Source of the DNA: Hippasteria phrygiana
Lineage: Eukaryota > Echinodermata > Asteroidea > Valvatida > Goniasteridae
DNA: 64,000 nt
NCBI GenBank assembly: GCA_037893225.1
Contig: JAZGUH010000401.1
Span: 1,302,001-1,366,000, forward strand
Direction: 5' to 3'
Position numbers and translations under genes: made by a program. The notes beneath the pieces were generated by a model, which saw only the letters and a list, made by a program, of their open reading frames with translations, ran no database searches and was not told the origin of the DNA. Position 1 is the first letter of the stretch, and each line of letters starts with the position of its first letter. Positions 51,501-61,300 of this stretch are shown in pieces.

Positions 51501-52422
51501 TTGAAGTCGACTCGGAGGTAGGGGAATCGCTGGGGTTTCTCGGCGGGGATTCGCGTCCAGCCTCAAAGCAAACATGAGCCTGAATTTTTGTCGAGTTTCA
51601 CCAGTGGAGAATACCCGCAGGAGATCTTGAGTGCGTCTCAGTATCTTTGTGAACTGTGTGACAATCGAATCACCAGAGCACGACAATCTCCGTTTTATCC
51701 GGCCGTAAAGACTAGGGCCTTGTGAGCTATTTGTTTTATTATTATCACGGCCTTTTCTATTTTATATCTTAATCAAATCACCCAACAAGGTCTCCTCAGC
51801 ACCATTATAATATATCATATCTAGCTAGCTAGCCCCGTTAAGATTTTCTGTTTTGTTATTTTCCATCATTCCGAAACATTTTAGTTCATTCCCCTCGGCC
51901 CTACCAAACAATCTAAATAGCACGGACCTGTACCTTTATCTTTATACTAACACTCGGGCGGTAGTAGTCAGGGGGTTAGATCTATGCATAATGCATTTAG
52001 TTATGTATTATGCAAACTACATAATGCGCGCTGCAATCATTGGGCTAAGCAGGTGCGTGCGCACAACACGGCTTCTACGAAATTCCCAAGACGTTGTTAC
52101 TGGCGGTTCGTGGCTAAAATAGTTTGTCGTGATAACGCCCTCTCGCGGCGGCCAGTTATCGCGTATATACGTAACAACGTCTTGAACCAAGACTAGCTGG
52201 CACCCGGCCCGTGAACAGTATGAGAAGGAGGTGCCAGGCTGTTGTGGCTGCATTCGGATCGTCCACCCGCTACTGAGGCTCTTTACTTAACACTGTTCAA
52301 TGAAGAAACTGTTCAATGATTAAACCAGAAAAAGATACTTTCCTGACGTCTTGTTTTTTCTTTTGTTAGTGATAGAGTGTTGCATTGTACTGCGAGAGAG
52401 ACTTCTTGTTACTGATGGAGCA

Positions 52423-53163
52423 TTACTGGGTGTTTGAGTGCAGAAAATGACAAATTCTTTTACTCTGTTTGAAACGCAAGCACATTAACAACAGAGTTGC
52501 TATCCCGGAGGCAATGTATTGTGACAGGCCATGTGGATTTCCAACTTTTCTCGCACATTTATTGCTTACAACCTCTAAATATTGGTTAGTAAGCAGAGAA
52601 TCATTCAAGACACACCAATCCTCCAAACAGCTCCTAACAGCAAGAGTCAATACACTTTTGGACAATAGCAATGATTTTGTACCATTTCACTTTACACCCA
52701 CCCCCATATTCAGCTGTGCTGCACATCCCCCAATTGCTTAATCATAAACAAATGACACATCATTGTAAAGAAGAATAACAGGCCTTCCAATGATACCAAA
52801 TTCAAGGAAAAGGAGTTGGAAACAAGAGAGAAATCGTCTGTCAAACTTAAGTTTCCGAACTTTGTTTGAGGAGTTTAGTTGGTGAACCTTGCAGTAACCT
52901 GAGTAGTGTGTCATAAATCGACAGTAGTGCAAACAAAAATCATTAGGATTGAAACCAAACTGTTGAAATATCTCCCTAGAATTGCTACAACTGAGGTGGA
53001 AAGTTAAGAAACATGGATAGAAAGCTGTCATAGTCCCACATGTTTCAGAATCATAATTATACAATGCTATCTTATGGTTCCTTTCAATGTTTTCATCTTC
53101 ACCAATAGGAATTTTCCATGATGAATATGACTTGCAACGACGCAGGAACGCAATGCCAGGCAT
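52423..53163 (-). pseudogene. Unknown protein-coding remnant
   Basis: A 141-residue frame from 53163 (MPGIAFLRRCKSYSSWKIPI, cysteine- and phenylalanine-rich, ending FVYD) is followed after two stops by another 82-residue frame ending at 52423 (LEVVSNKCARKVGNPHGLSQ, YIASGIATLLLMCLRF). I do not recognise a family. The piece around 52680-52745 is repeated at 43432, which suggests transposon origin. Two stops between the frames mean that, if it was a gene, it is broken. It ends about 200 bp before the plus-strand exon at 53376. Confidence 0.35.
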
Positions 53164-53375
53164 GCTACATGGGGAGTGATGCAGAGGGCGTATATTTACG
53201 TAAATCTTTATCTCTCTTGTTTACATCAGTAGTGCGATATAGGCCTATATATTTTAAATTATTTATTTTTTAAAGGTATCGTATGCGACAAAGTTGCACG
53301 TAGTATTCATACTGTAATTCCTATCACGCCTTCCCGAAAAAGTACGTATAATATGTTTGATTGCTCTGTTCCTAG

Positions 53376-53462
53376 ACTCTTTTGAATACACAGAACAGCC
53401 AGCCAAGTACAACTACAGAGGATCAGTCGCTTTAGCAGATTGGAAGAACACTTTCATTCAAG
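53376..53462 (+). CDS. Candidate host-gene internal exon
   Basis: An 87-bp exon between a good acceptor (TTGATTGCTCTGTTCCTAG) and a good donor (CAAG|GTGAGG). In the frame set by the next exon it reads SFEYTEQPAKYNYRGSVALA then DWKNTFIQ, with no stop. It starts with two bases of a codon and ends with one (phase 1). The product is not recognised. I infer it joins 56067-56290, because the phases fit exactly. Upstream exons are not found; the left side is filled by transposon DNA from 52195 back. Confidence 0.5.
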
Positions 53463-53739
53463 GTGAGGGAAGACTGCCAAGAGCATACGCTATTGCTTAG
53501 TCTCGATTTCGATCCTCTTTTTCAACCTTTTTCACGACACGTCATGGACTGCATATAGTGTATAGTGATGTTATGAAGTGCTTATCCAAGTAAACCAGTC
53601 AAGCGTGCCGAGTGCGAGCATGTGGTTGACCTGTTCCGTACGATACATGTAATACATCACTCTAAGGCGGTCCACACATGGTGATTTTGTTTACATTATC
53701 TGTGGATGGACAAGGTTAATATGTACCTTAACGGTAACA

Positions 53740-54175
53740 GCCCTATGTTCCGACACCCCTATGTTCCGACACCCCTATGTTCCGACGTCCCTATGTTCCG
53801 ATACCCATATGTTCCGACACCCCTATGTTCCGACAACTCAACCTATGTTCCGACACACCTATGTTCCGACGTCCCTATGTTCCGACACCCCTATGTTCCG
53901 ACACCCCTATGTTCCGACAACTCAATCTATGTTCCGACACACCTATGTTCCGACGTATCTATGTTCCGACAACTCAACCCATGTTCCGACACACCTATGT
54001 TCCGACGTCCCTATGTTCCAACAACTCAACCTATGTTCCGACACACCTATGTTCAGACGTCCCTATGTTCCGACACCCCTATGTTCCGACACCCCTATGT
54101 TCCAACAACTCAACCTATGTTCCGACACCCCTATGTTCCGACACCCCTATGTTCCGACACCCCTATTTTCCGACA
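53740..54175. repeat. 16-bp minisatellite, left arm
   Basis: About 27 units of CCTATGTTCCGACACC or variants (GACGTCC, GACAACTCAA). All three plus-strand frames are open across it, which is a consequence of the unit, not coding. Confidence 0.93.
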
Positions 54176-54219
54176 CCCGAAAACAAGGTTATGTTGGCCT
54201 GTTGAGACTGGTATGTTGG

Positions 54220-54460
54220 TGACAGGAGGGCCAACATTCATGGCTGTCTCACCGTAAATAAGGAATCGACGCTCGCGGAAGAAGGAAATTCTGCGCTTTA
54301 TACATCAGTTAGCAAGACATTTTTGTCAGTGCGCATGCGTGTTTCGCGTTAAAGGTTTTCGCTTAATACGAAATCAGCGCATGCCCGCGCAGAATGGTAA
54401 ACGCAAGCGCAGAATTCCGCAGTTGACTCAGCCATGAAACGGGGACAAGCTGGCTGAGGA
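54220..54460. mobile_element. MITE with CATGGCTG ends inside the foldback element
   Basis: ATTCATGGCTGTCTCACCG near the left and GCAGAATTCCGCAGTTGACT plus CAGCCATGAAACGG near the right are inverted-like. Same family style as 54760-54950 and 56355-57516 (TCATGGCTCTGCTTACC type). Confidence 0.5.
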
Positions 54461-54759
54461 AAGCAATGAATTTGGTGCCAGAAACGAGTTCTCAATTAGG
54501 CCTAGTGGATTAACAAAGGTCAACGTCAGTTGTGGCCCTATGTAGGACTAATTTTATGTGCTGCACGGCTAGGGCTACGTCAGTTGTTGAGTGTTGCATA
54601 GTGCTTAGTTTTCTGTAAAACTTTCTCAGTGCAACCTAAAATAATAAAGCAATAATCCGCAAGGGGAAACTGTCTGGATAATTTGTTAATTAGATTCGGG
54701 TGCAAAAAGAAGAATGGGCCTTTCTCATGAAAAATGTAAATTGCACATCGCGCGTGTGC

Positions 54760-54950
54760 ACTGCATGGAATCGACGCTTACAGAATGCTTGTAAGCGTAT
54801 TTCAAAGGTTAGCAAGGAATTTTGGCTTGTGTGCACTTAACGTAACAAGGCATTTACACAGCTAACGAAGAATTTCGGCGCTTGCCTTTTAAGCGAAAAA
54901 TGGTGGTCGCAAGCACACAATTCTGCGGTAAGCAGCCATGAAAATGGGTC
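54760..54950. mobile_element. MITE of the same CATGGCTG family
   Basis: GCATGGAATCGACGCTTACA at the left and TTCTGCGGTAAGCAGCCATG at the right frame internal GTAAGCG and CGCTTGC elements. Confidence 0.45.
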
Positions 54951-55264
54951 CACCATGTTGTTGGCAAAGGCATATTGCGTCATTTTGTATAAGTCTATGC
55001 TATCTGCAGGCGGGTCCCGATATTATTTTGCAGGCCCGGTAGCCAATGCACATGGGGGTGGGAGTGGTTTGTTTTTCACTATTTTCTCCTCACTCAGACA
55101 ACGGGTTGAGCCCATACTTTTGTTTCCTTTTTATTAAAGAGGGCCTTATAACACAGGAATAACACAGGCTAGCGGGGAACAAAGGATTTTTCTCACAGTA
55201 TTTGGAAGAGATGACAAACAGTGGATTGGTCACTCAATTCCCATTATGGTAGGGTGGAGGAACA

Positions 55265-55425
55265 TACGTATATGTGTCGGAACAAAGGGGTGTCGGAACA
55301 TAGGGGTGTCGGAACATAGGGTTGTCGAAACATAGGGACGTCGGAACATAGGGGTGTCGGAACATAGGTTTAGTTGTCGGAACATAGGGTGTCGGAACAT
55401 AGGGGTGTCGAAACATAGGGGTGTA
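55265..55425. repeat. 16-bp minisatellite, right arm (inverted)
   Basis: About ten units of GGTGTCGGAACATAGG, the reverse complement of the left array. Confidence 0.93.
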
Positions 55426-55449
55426 ACCGTTTTTAACATGTCCTGAATG

Positions 55450-55662
55450 TAAATGTTGGGCGCGATCGGTCGATGTGCGCGATCGGTCGATGGTACTGCG
55501 CTATCAGTCGATCCTGACGGATATCTTGGACATTACTTAGGCCTACCTTTAAAAAAAATCCTCCAGAGCCGTGAATTAGAAAGAAAATGTGTTCGACTGG
55601 TACGGGTGGCAGCGCCATCGACCAATAGCGTCCCGGTCGACCGATAGCGCAGCACGATTGAC
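55450..55662. mobile_element. Inverted-repeat MITE with GATCGGTCGAT arms
   Basis: GCGCGATCGGTCGATG and GCGCTATCAGTCGATC on the left are mirrored by CATCGACCAATAGCG, GGTCGACCGATAGCGC and GATTGACCGATATC on the right. Confidence 0.6.
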
Positions 55663-55664
55663 CG

Positions 55665-55985
55665 ATATCATTTAGTCAAGGCGCGCGTGGCTACCTGGAC
55701 GCGTGATGAGTCCCGAATATGCCAGCAACGGGGCACGCCACTCGTCCGGGTAGCCACGCGCGCCTTGACTAAAGGTTATAGGGCAGTTTTCCAACGATTG
55801 CCGGCCGGAAATCGTTGGGAAACGATATAAATTTCCACTGTTCTTGACAACGACAGCCATCAATCCACAGGATGATTGAGACTACTATTAACTTACGGTC
55901 TAGTATGGTATTTCGTAATAATTCAGTAAAAACACCTGAAGGATTACCAATCGTGTACACTACATTTAAAGAGAACAAACACAAA
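55665..55985. mobile_element. Truncated copy of the TTAA-flanked MITE at 21658
   Basis: TTTAGTCAAGGCGCGCGTGG, ACGCGCGCCTTGACTAAAGG, TTTCCACTGTTCTTGACAAC and GATTACCAATCGTGTACACT match 21835-22150 in the same order and orientation. The left 180 bp of the full element are absent. Confidence 0.75.
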
Positions 55986-56066
55986 TCTACATTGTCATAG
56001 GTTAAAATACTTGAGATTTTACGTTCGTTTACTGGTCCCGATAAGTCACATTTTGATTTGTTTCAG

Positions 56067-56290
56067 AGGATCCCGCGGAGCCGTTTCGTTATTGTAAGGA
56101 GAAAGCCCACATCAACTGGCATCACGGTGAAGTTGCCACTCACAAATTTCAAATCTGCTTGGATAACATGTTCTCTAAACTTTCTGTGCCGGCCGAGTGT
56201 ATCAAACCCATTGTCGTGGTCTCCATAGTCAGCCAGCATGACGATAACCAGGCACTCGGCGATCAAACGCTCTACTGTAGTGTGGCCTAA
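56067..56290 (+). CDS. Candidate host-gene terminal exon
   Basis: After the acceptor TTTTGATTTGTTTCAG the frame runs 74 codons to a TAA at 56288. With one base from the previous exon it reads EDPAEPFRYCKEKAHINWHH, GEVATHKFQICLDNMFSKLS, then VPAECIKPIVVVSIVSQHDD and ends TLYCSVA. The mixed composition with regular hydrophobic spacing looks like a folded domain, not a repeat by-product. I do not recognise the family. No poly(A) signal is obvious close by. The opposite strand also has a 67-codon frame, but it lacks a fitting acceptor or donor. Confidence 0.5.
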
Positions 56291-56354
56291 GCATGGCTTC
56301 TAAGTTCTACCTATAATCACCGACAGCTTCTGCAAGTTGGAAACGTTCTGTCGC

Positions 56355-57516
56355 GACGGACGCAAACAGGGCCCAATTACATTGCTCTGCTTACCGTAAG
56401 CGAAAAATCCCCGCTTACTGTATAAGTAGCAGACAATTCTGTGCTTACGGCAAGCGTATTTCATCACGCGTTAGGGGGGAATTTTCAGGCGCGGATCTAG
56501 GAATTGTGTAGACGGTGGGCACACCGAAAACGGACAAATGCGAGCGCGAAGCGCTTACGGCGTGGGGTCCGGGGCCCGCTTAAGGGCCCCGTAAAAGTTT
56601 GGATTCTGGATGCTCCGTGGTGCAATCTAAGGCGATTCCTGGCCACTTTCACCCGACTTTTTTACACAAAAGTTGTTAAGATTTTATGGAGAATATATAT
56701 ATTATTATTTTAGCCATTATTTTTAGCCATTATTTTAACAATGTCATGACTACACAAATCTAGACAGGGGAACACCCAAAACGGACAAATGCGAGCGCGA
56801 AGCCCTTACGGCGTGGGGTCCGGGGCCCGCTTGAGGGCCCCGAAATTTGTTGGATTCTGGATGCTCCGTGGTGCAATCTGAGGCGATTCCTGACCACTTT
56901 CACCTGACTGCTTTTTAACAAAAGTTTTTTAAAGATTATATGGAGAATATATCATTATTTTAGCCATTATTTTTAGCCATGTCATGACTACAACAATCTA
57001 AATTTCTCCCTCCCCCATTTTTGGCGTTTAATTTGCAGTTTTTGCCCTTCATTTTTAATTTATTTGGAATCATTCTTGGTTTTAATTCAGTCCAGTTGAA
57101 ATTTTCAAAAAGGGGCTTGATTTCAGACTGTTTCTTGCCCTGTGTTAAAACCATCGGCAGATCGGCTGCAAGACATAGTATACTTATCGTACTTTGTAGG
57201 CCCAGGCCTATGTGTACTGGCGTCGAGTCCGACAGAAAATTGCAATTTTCATACGGTACCCTGACCCTCAAGATCTTCAGACGAAACGGAGCAATTTATA
57301 GACGTCGAGGAATCAGGTCAGGAAACCAGACTAGCTTGCTTGCTCCTCCTGCCCTCCTTTTCTCTCACTCCCCCCCATTTCTTTTCTTCTTTTCCCTTCC
57401 CCCCAGTTTTTTAACTCAATTTACCAGGGGGGGGGGGGGGGGGGGGGGGGGGGGGTACGTGCCAAATGGTGATCGTAAGCGCGGAAAGTTGTGGTTAGCA
57501 GAGCCATGAAATTGGG
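56355..57516. mobile_element. MITE with GGGCCCAATT...GCTCTGCTTACC ends, split by a hAT-like element
   Basis: GGGCCCAATTACATTGCTCT, then GCTTACCGTAAGCG on the left is mirrored by GATCGTAAGCGCGGAAAG and GTTAGCAGAGCCATGAAATT on the right. The hAT-like element at 56486 lies in its middle. Confidence 0.6.
56486..57470. mobile_element. hAT-like element related to 1997-4020, inverted
   Basis: Starts CAGGCGCGGATCTAGG, then two tandem units of about 245 bp (GGACAAATGCGAGCGCGAAG, GGCGTGGGGTCCGGGGCCCG), then GCAGTTTTTGCCCTTCATTT, AAACCATCGGCAG, a pyrimidine-rich tract and a long G tract. The same blocks, reverse complemented, make up 2450-3520. The right end is not resolved. Confidence 0.65.
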
Positions 57517-57539
57517 CACAGGACGCAATGGCGGCGGGA

Positions 57540-57704
57540 CAGGGGTGGCAGGTGCCACCTCAAAATATACTTGTGGAGCGTATTGGGTTGGCAGTGCCAC
57601 CCCAATACGCTCTAAGCAGTTTTAAGCAGTAACATTTCATAATGCAAAGATTTATAAATGGTGATGCCACCCCAATAAAAATCAGCTTCCGCCGCCCTTG
57701 GGAC
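57540..57704. mobile_element. Short hAT-like MITE
   Basis: CAGGGGTGGCAGGTGCC on the left and CTTCCGCCGCCCTTG on the right give CAGGGGTGGC versus CAAGGGCGGC as inverted ends. TGCCACCCCAATA occurs twice inside. Confidence 0.5.
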
Positions 57705-58204
57705 GGAGACAGTCGAACATAATGGGCTACGTTCAGTTCATTTTGCCGACTATCTGCGTCAAATATTTTTCGCTTGAGTGCCACGAATATGGCTCATAAT
57801 TAATTATCCCTTTGACTTGAAAAAAGACCATCACTAAAATATATCACAATTAAACTTTATCGAAATTCCTTTCGGTTTTCAAGAATGGCATTTTGTTGAA
57901 AATTTATCAACGGTTCGGACGCCATTTTGTTTTCAGTTTTGGTCAAATGCATCTGCACTGGCAACTTGGTGTCTTGCGTGCTGTCGGCGTTTATTGCGAA
58001 TAATGGGAAAACCAAGCTTCACAAAAATGACCTAAAATACACTGCGCGTAGGCTTACATGATTAATATCTTTGTAACCGAACATGATGTATTATGAATTA
58101 GTATTATACCATAAACTAACCCAAGTTACATAATCTTGTTGTAGGAAAACATAGTTATATGGTGAGAAAGGGTAGTATTTAACAATAACAGTTTTCACAT
58201 TACA
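57705..58204. other. No gene recognised
   Basis: AT-rich, no convincing frames or repeats. Confidence 0.3.
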
Positions 58205-59145
58205 TTAAAGGATACATGATTTAGGATTTATATTGCATCATTCCTGCTTAAAACAGTAAAGTATTATCTTGACAATGATATTTTGTGTCCAGAGACAATT
58301 ATTTCCCAGATTAAATATGAGAAAAACAATTTTGAAAATGCTTGTCCAAGCTACTCCGCCCCCTGAGTGGGACCCTCATTAACATAAGTGTGTGACGTAG
58401 ATCGAGGCACATTACCCATTCATCACGGGTGGGTATGCATTGTGTGTACATTGTACGGCGAAAATTCTTCGTCCAAAATCTAAGCAAAATATAGTGTTTT
58501 TCGGCCATGCCGACAAGGTGTGTGGCTGCTGGGTGCAGCAAAACAACGACGGATGGAGTAAGCCTTCATTTATTTCCAACTGATGCGAAATATCGGAGAA
58601 TTTGGACGGCGAAAGTGAAGGTGACAAGAGCAAAGTGGTCCGGCCCCAGCAGCTTTCAGCGTTATGGAGCGACCACTTTGAGCCGTGGTGTTTCGATACT
58701 GGTATTTTCAAATCCTTTGGGATGACCATTACAAATAAATGCTCAAGTCCACTGCCATCCCAACAAAGTTCCCAGATGTGAGTAAGATATAGGCGAAAGC
58801 AGTTAAACGGCCCATTCCCCGAGGAGCCTTCGCTAAAAGGGAGAAAATCAGGGTAAGTCCGATGTTAGTTGTTGTTGCAACTTACGAAATTGCACGTGTA
58901 GACCTAGTGTCCAGACTATCGAGTCGATCCATGAATTTCGGTGCCTCGGTCTACGTCACGAACAGCGCCCTCAATTTGAGTCTCAACAAATTCCAAAAAT
59001 GGGGGGTCAATTTTTGGGCGGCAAATAATCACACTAAAACTTCACTTGAACCAGTTTGGCTCTTAATTCACATTTAATACATATAAATGAATATATTTAT
59101 GAAATAGAATGTGATCCGGCCAGTTTGAGAAGCATGTTTCCGTTA
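58205..59145 (+). mobile_element. P-like DNA transposon, short copy carrying a THAP exon (copy 2)
   Basis: Starts TTAAAGGATACATGATTTAG and ends GAAGCATGTTTCCGTTAA, inverted termini as in copy 1. The length (941 bp) equals copy 1 (940 bp), and the match is co-linear in inverse orientation throughout. The shared length means both derive from one internally deleted element that spread. Confidence 0.75.
58507..58777 (+). pseudogene. THAP zinc-finger exon of a P-like transposase (copy 2)
   Basis: MPTRCVAAGCSKTTTDGVSL opens the domain (C-x4-C) and continues LFPTDAKYRRIWTAKVKVTR without the stop seen in copy 1. A one-base loss near 58655 shifts the frame, and the second half reads LWSDHFEPWCFDTGIF, with tryptophan in place of the third zinc ligand cysteine (copy 1 keeps LCSDHF). 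The exon ends at the donor GTGAGTAAG (58778). No further exon is present. The two copies are broken in different places. Confidence 0.8.
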
Positions 59146-59375
59146 ATACAGTAATCTGAACGAGTTTAAATATCTGATCCTTATCTTGTTAATACAGGAA
59201 TCGCAACAAGTTTTAACATATCTGATCCTTGTCTTGTTAATATAGGAATCTCGATGAGTTTAAACATCTGAGCGTTGTCTTGTTAATAAATGAATCTCAA
59301 TGAATTTAAAATAAGTACTGCTGACTATAAATAGCAGATGAATTTATAAAAAAAAAAAAAAATGCATGACAAATT

Positions 59376-60230
59376 CTATATACCGTATAAGCAGTAATGG
59401 CATTTTCGACAATTACTCTTGGAAATGGGGTTTGTGACAGGTCTAATCTTTCCTTGGTATCCCACTTGACATCCGTTTTTAGCCTCGGAGGTCTTCCAGC
59501 GACCATGTTGCATTATTAATGTTTCGGGAACATGCCTGTTTGCCAGGTGAGAAGCTCCAACAGATCTGAGACACATATGCGCCTAAGGGCCTCTAAAATA
59601 GTTCTCTGCACCTAGTGTAACTCAAAGGTCTATCAGCACCGATCTTGTATGTTTTTGTGCTGGACAGAAATGTAATGGGAGTGAACAAATAATATTTGTC
59701 TTGACCCAACACGATACCAGCAGCGTGTAAATATCGACGTAAGATTGTAACCGGTGAATAATTATCGAATGTGTCGCAGAGAAAAGCAGTATTGCCATCT
59801 CGGAAAATATCAGTTTTGGATTTTGGAATAAAAATAGAAATACCTTTGTTGCCTTCGAGCTCGGTTAAGTGTTTGGTTTTTATACCGGTCATCTCGTTAT
59901 GTCGAAAAAGAAGAGCGTATTTGAGAGAGACATAACAGGCAGATCTAAGCTCTAAAAGCGAGGCCTCGGGACCTGCAAAAAGGTCGATAATTGCTTTAAC
60001 CTGACTGAGTGTAATCGGCTGTTTTTGTACAGGTGGATGGTGCAGATCACGTCTACCCCTAACGATGATGTGTGAATTGGATGATGGGTGAATCAATCGG
60101 GTTGATTTTGATATTAACTAGAGAATGAAACCATCTTAATGCGGCAGCGGTGGAAATTAGAACACTATCTGAGTCTGAATGTGATTTCGTGTGAGACAGA
60201 TAGTCGGAATGACTTCTTCGGAAAAGGGTA
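59376..60230 (-). pseudogene. Tyrosine recombinase of YR retrotransposon 3
   Basis: SAAALRWFHSLVNIKINPID begins the match in one frame. The main frame (60096-59593) has ITLSQVKAIIDLFAGPEASL, LKYALLFRHNEMTGIKTKHL with the first arginine, and DRPLSYTRCRELF before a stop. After a shift it continues CLRSVGASHLANRHVPETLI and MQHGRWKTSEAKNG. The HxLR motif of element 2 (HSLRSGEATH) appears as CLRSVGASH, so the catalytic histidine is lost. It is a clear pseudogene, closely related to 25234-26040. Confidence 0.85.
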
Positions 60231-60239
60231 GCACCAGAA

Positions 60240-60450
60240 CAGGCGCGGATCGGGGGGGGGGGGGGGGTGTTTGGGCGTCGAAAACCCCCCCCCCCCCCCC
60301 CCCCCCCCCTGCTCGTTGCCAATTTTTCTTTCTATTTCTTTTGCTTGTAGGGGCCTACGCCTTGCAAATACAGGTCATATTTTGCCTATGGGTGAGAACA
60401 AAACAGAGGTTAAATGGCGCCACCAACGGTGAGAAAGTGTATCAGGACAT
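60240..60450. mobile_element. hAT-like MITE, truncated, with G and C tracts
   Basis: Starts CAGGCGCGGATCGGGG and carries the family core (GTAGGGGCCTACGCC, TTAAATGGCGCCACCAACG). The right terminus is missing. It sits at the deletion point of YR retrotransposon 3. Confidence 0.7.
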
Positions 60451-60459
60451 TTGTGGAAA

Positions 60460-60752
60460 GAAATTGAATAGCTGTCTTCCAATCATCTAATTTAAAATGC
60501 TTCTTTGGTATATATTTTTTTAGGGTACTGAGGTCAATTAAGTCTATTTTTCTTGGAAGTTTAACATACGACGGATAAGGGGCTAATTACATAGGAAGGG
60601 CGAGATTTCTCTGAAATGCGGGAGGAGGCGAGTAACTCTAAGATGGAATATGTCACGAATTTGGACTCGCGTAAGGCCGACTTATTATTGGGGAAGAACA
60701 CCCGAGAAGGTTTTTCCATGAAAGGGATAACCGTGCTCAATGATAGATACAA
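60460..60752 (-). pseudogene. RT N-terminal fragment of YR retrotransposon 3
   Basis: The frame gives ESKFVTYSILELLASSRISE and KSRPSYVISPLSV, aligned with ESVLELLSSNRITEKGQPSY of element 2. In another frame (60555-60465) LPRKIDLIDLSTLKKYIPKK then HFKLDDWKTAIQF follow. The palm with the active site is deleted. Confidence 0.75.
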
Positions 60753-60931
60753 TCATACCAGGAGCACCTATGTCACGCACGCCAGAATTGGACATGTTGT
60801 TTTAACCTCCCTTTAACTAGTACGGTAAATCATCAGACTGTAAGTACACATAATCGATTTAGGGGATTTTCTTGGACAATGTACCTTAATAACGTCGTCA
60901 AACCTCTTGCAAATAGCAACCCTACTGGGAT

Positions 60932-61282
60932 TTAGGTAAGGAAGAGGTGCTGGCGGCGTCGGAAGACCATGTAAAGGCGGTTCCGGATTGGCTGATGAGG
61001 ATGGGCTGTACCCGGCGAATGGGACGGCTGGAGCGGCTCTATAGGCTGGGTCCGGAAGCGAGAGAAGGTCTTGGAGCTAAAGGAGAATGGACAATCTCTG
61101 GACCAATGGCCCGACATTCCGCAGGAGTAACATGACTCAAAATATGGCATGTCTGAAGAAAAAAAGAACATTTGGAAAGGAGGAGAAAAAGGAGCGAAAA
61201 CGAGAAATACGAAAGATAGAGTAACAGTCTTTCTGTCGGGTGGGCGGGAGGGATAGTTGTATAGTGAGTTAAGAGCGAACAC
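60932..61282 (-). pseudogene. gag zinc-knuckle exon of YR retrotransposon 3
   Basis: The frame contains CYSCGMSGHWSRDC, a CCHC knuckle like CFSCGMSGHWARHC of element 2, followed by a proline- and histidine-rich tail. A pyrimidine-rich stretch lies upstream (CTTTTTTTCTTCAG at about 61150), which would serve as a splice acceptor directly before the knuckle, as in element 2. Confidence 0.65.
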
Positions 61283-61300
61283 GAAGTCAAATTGAAATTA

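Larger units (their letters stand above)
50139..52195. mobile_element. TIR element with 9-bp duplication, Mutator-like candidate (copy 2)
   Basis: Ends TAGTCTTGGTTCAAGACGTT and its inverse, flanked by a perfect 9-bp duplication GCTGGCACC (50130-50138, 52196-52204). Apart from an inserted non-LTR 3' end (about 50306-51082), it matches copy 1 from 43575 to 44802. Its right TIR is uninterrupted, which reveals the insertion site in copy 1. Confidence 0.85.
53727..55434. mobile_element. Foldback element with CCCCTATGTTCCGACA arrays as termini
   Basis: AACGGTAACAGCCCTATGTT at the left is mirrored by GGGGTGTAACCGTT at the right. The left terminus is a 430-bp array of the 16-bp unit CCCCTATGTTCCGACA (53740-54175); the right terminus (55265-55425) is a shorter array in inverted orientation. 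The middle holds other MITE-like pieces. It lies in the putative intron between the two exons at 53376 and 56067. Confidence 0.75.
59306..61300 (-). mobile_element. DIRS/Ngaro-like YR retrotransposon 3, internally deleted
   Basis: On the minus strand: zinc knuckle (61135), RT N-terminus (60752-60460), a hAT-like MITE (60240-60450), then directly the tyrosine recombinase (60230-59380). The RT catalytic half and RNase H are missing. It is related to element 2 by sequence in both the knuckle and recombinase. Confidence 0.78.

Noticed and set aside
51438..51686. 82-residue minus ORF inside TIR copy 2
   Set aside because: The corresponding region of copy 1 does not keep the same frame intact, so there is no support for coding.
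53706..54257. Three overlapping 140-180-residue frames (MFRHPYVPT repeats)
   Set aside because: By-products of the 16-bp minisatellite; all three frames are open.
56063..56266. 67-residue minus-strand ORF
   Set aside because: The opposite strand has a longer frame with a fitting splice acceptor and phase, so this is treated as its shadow.
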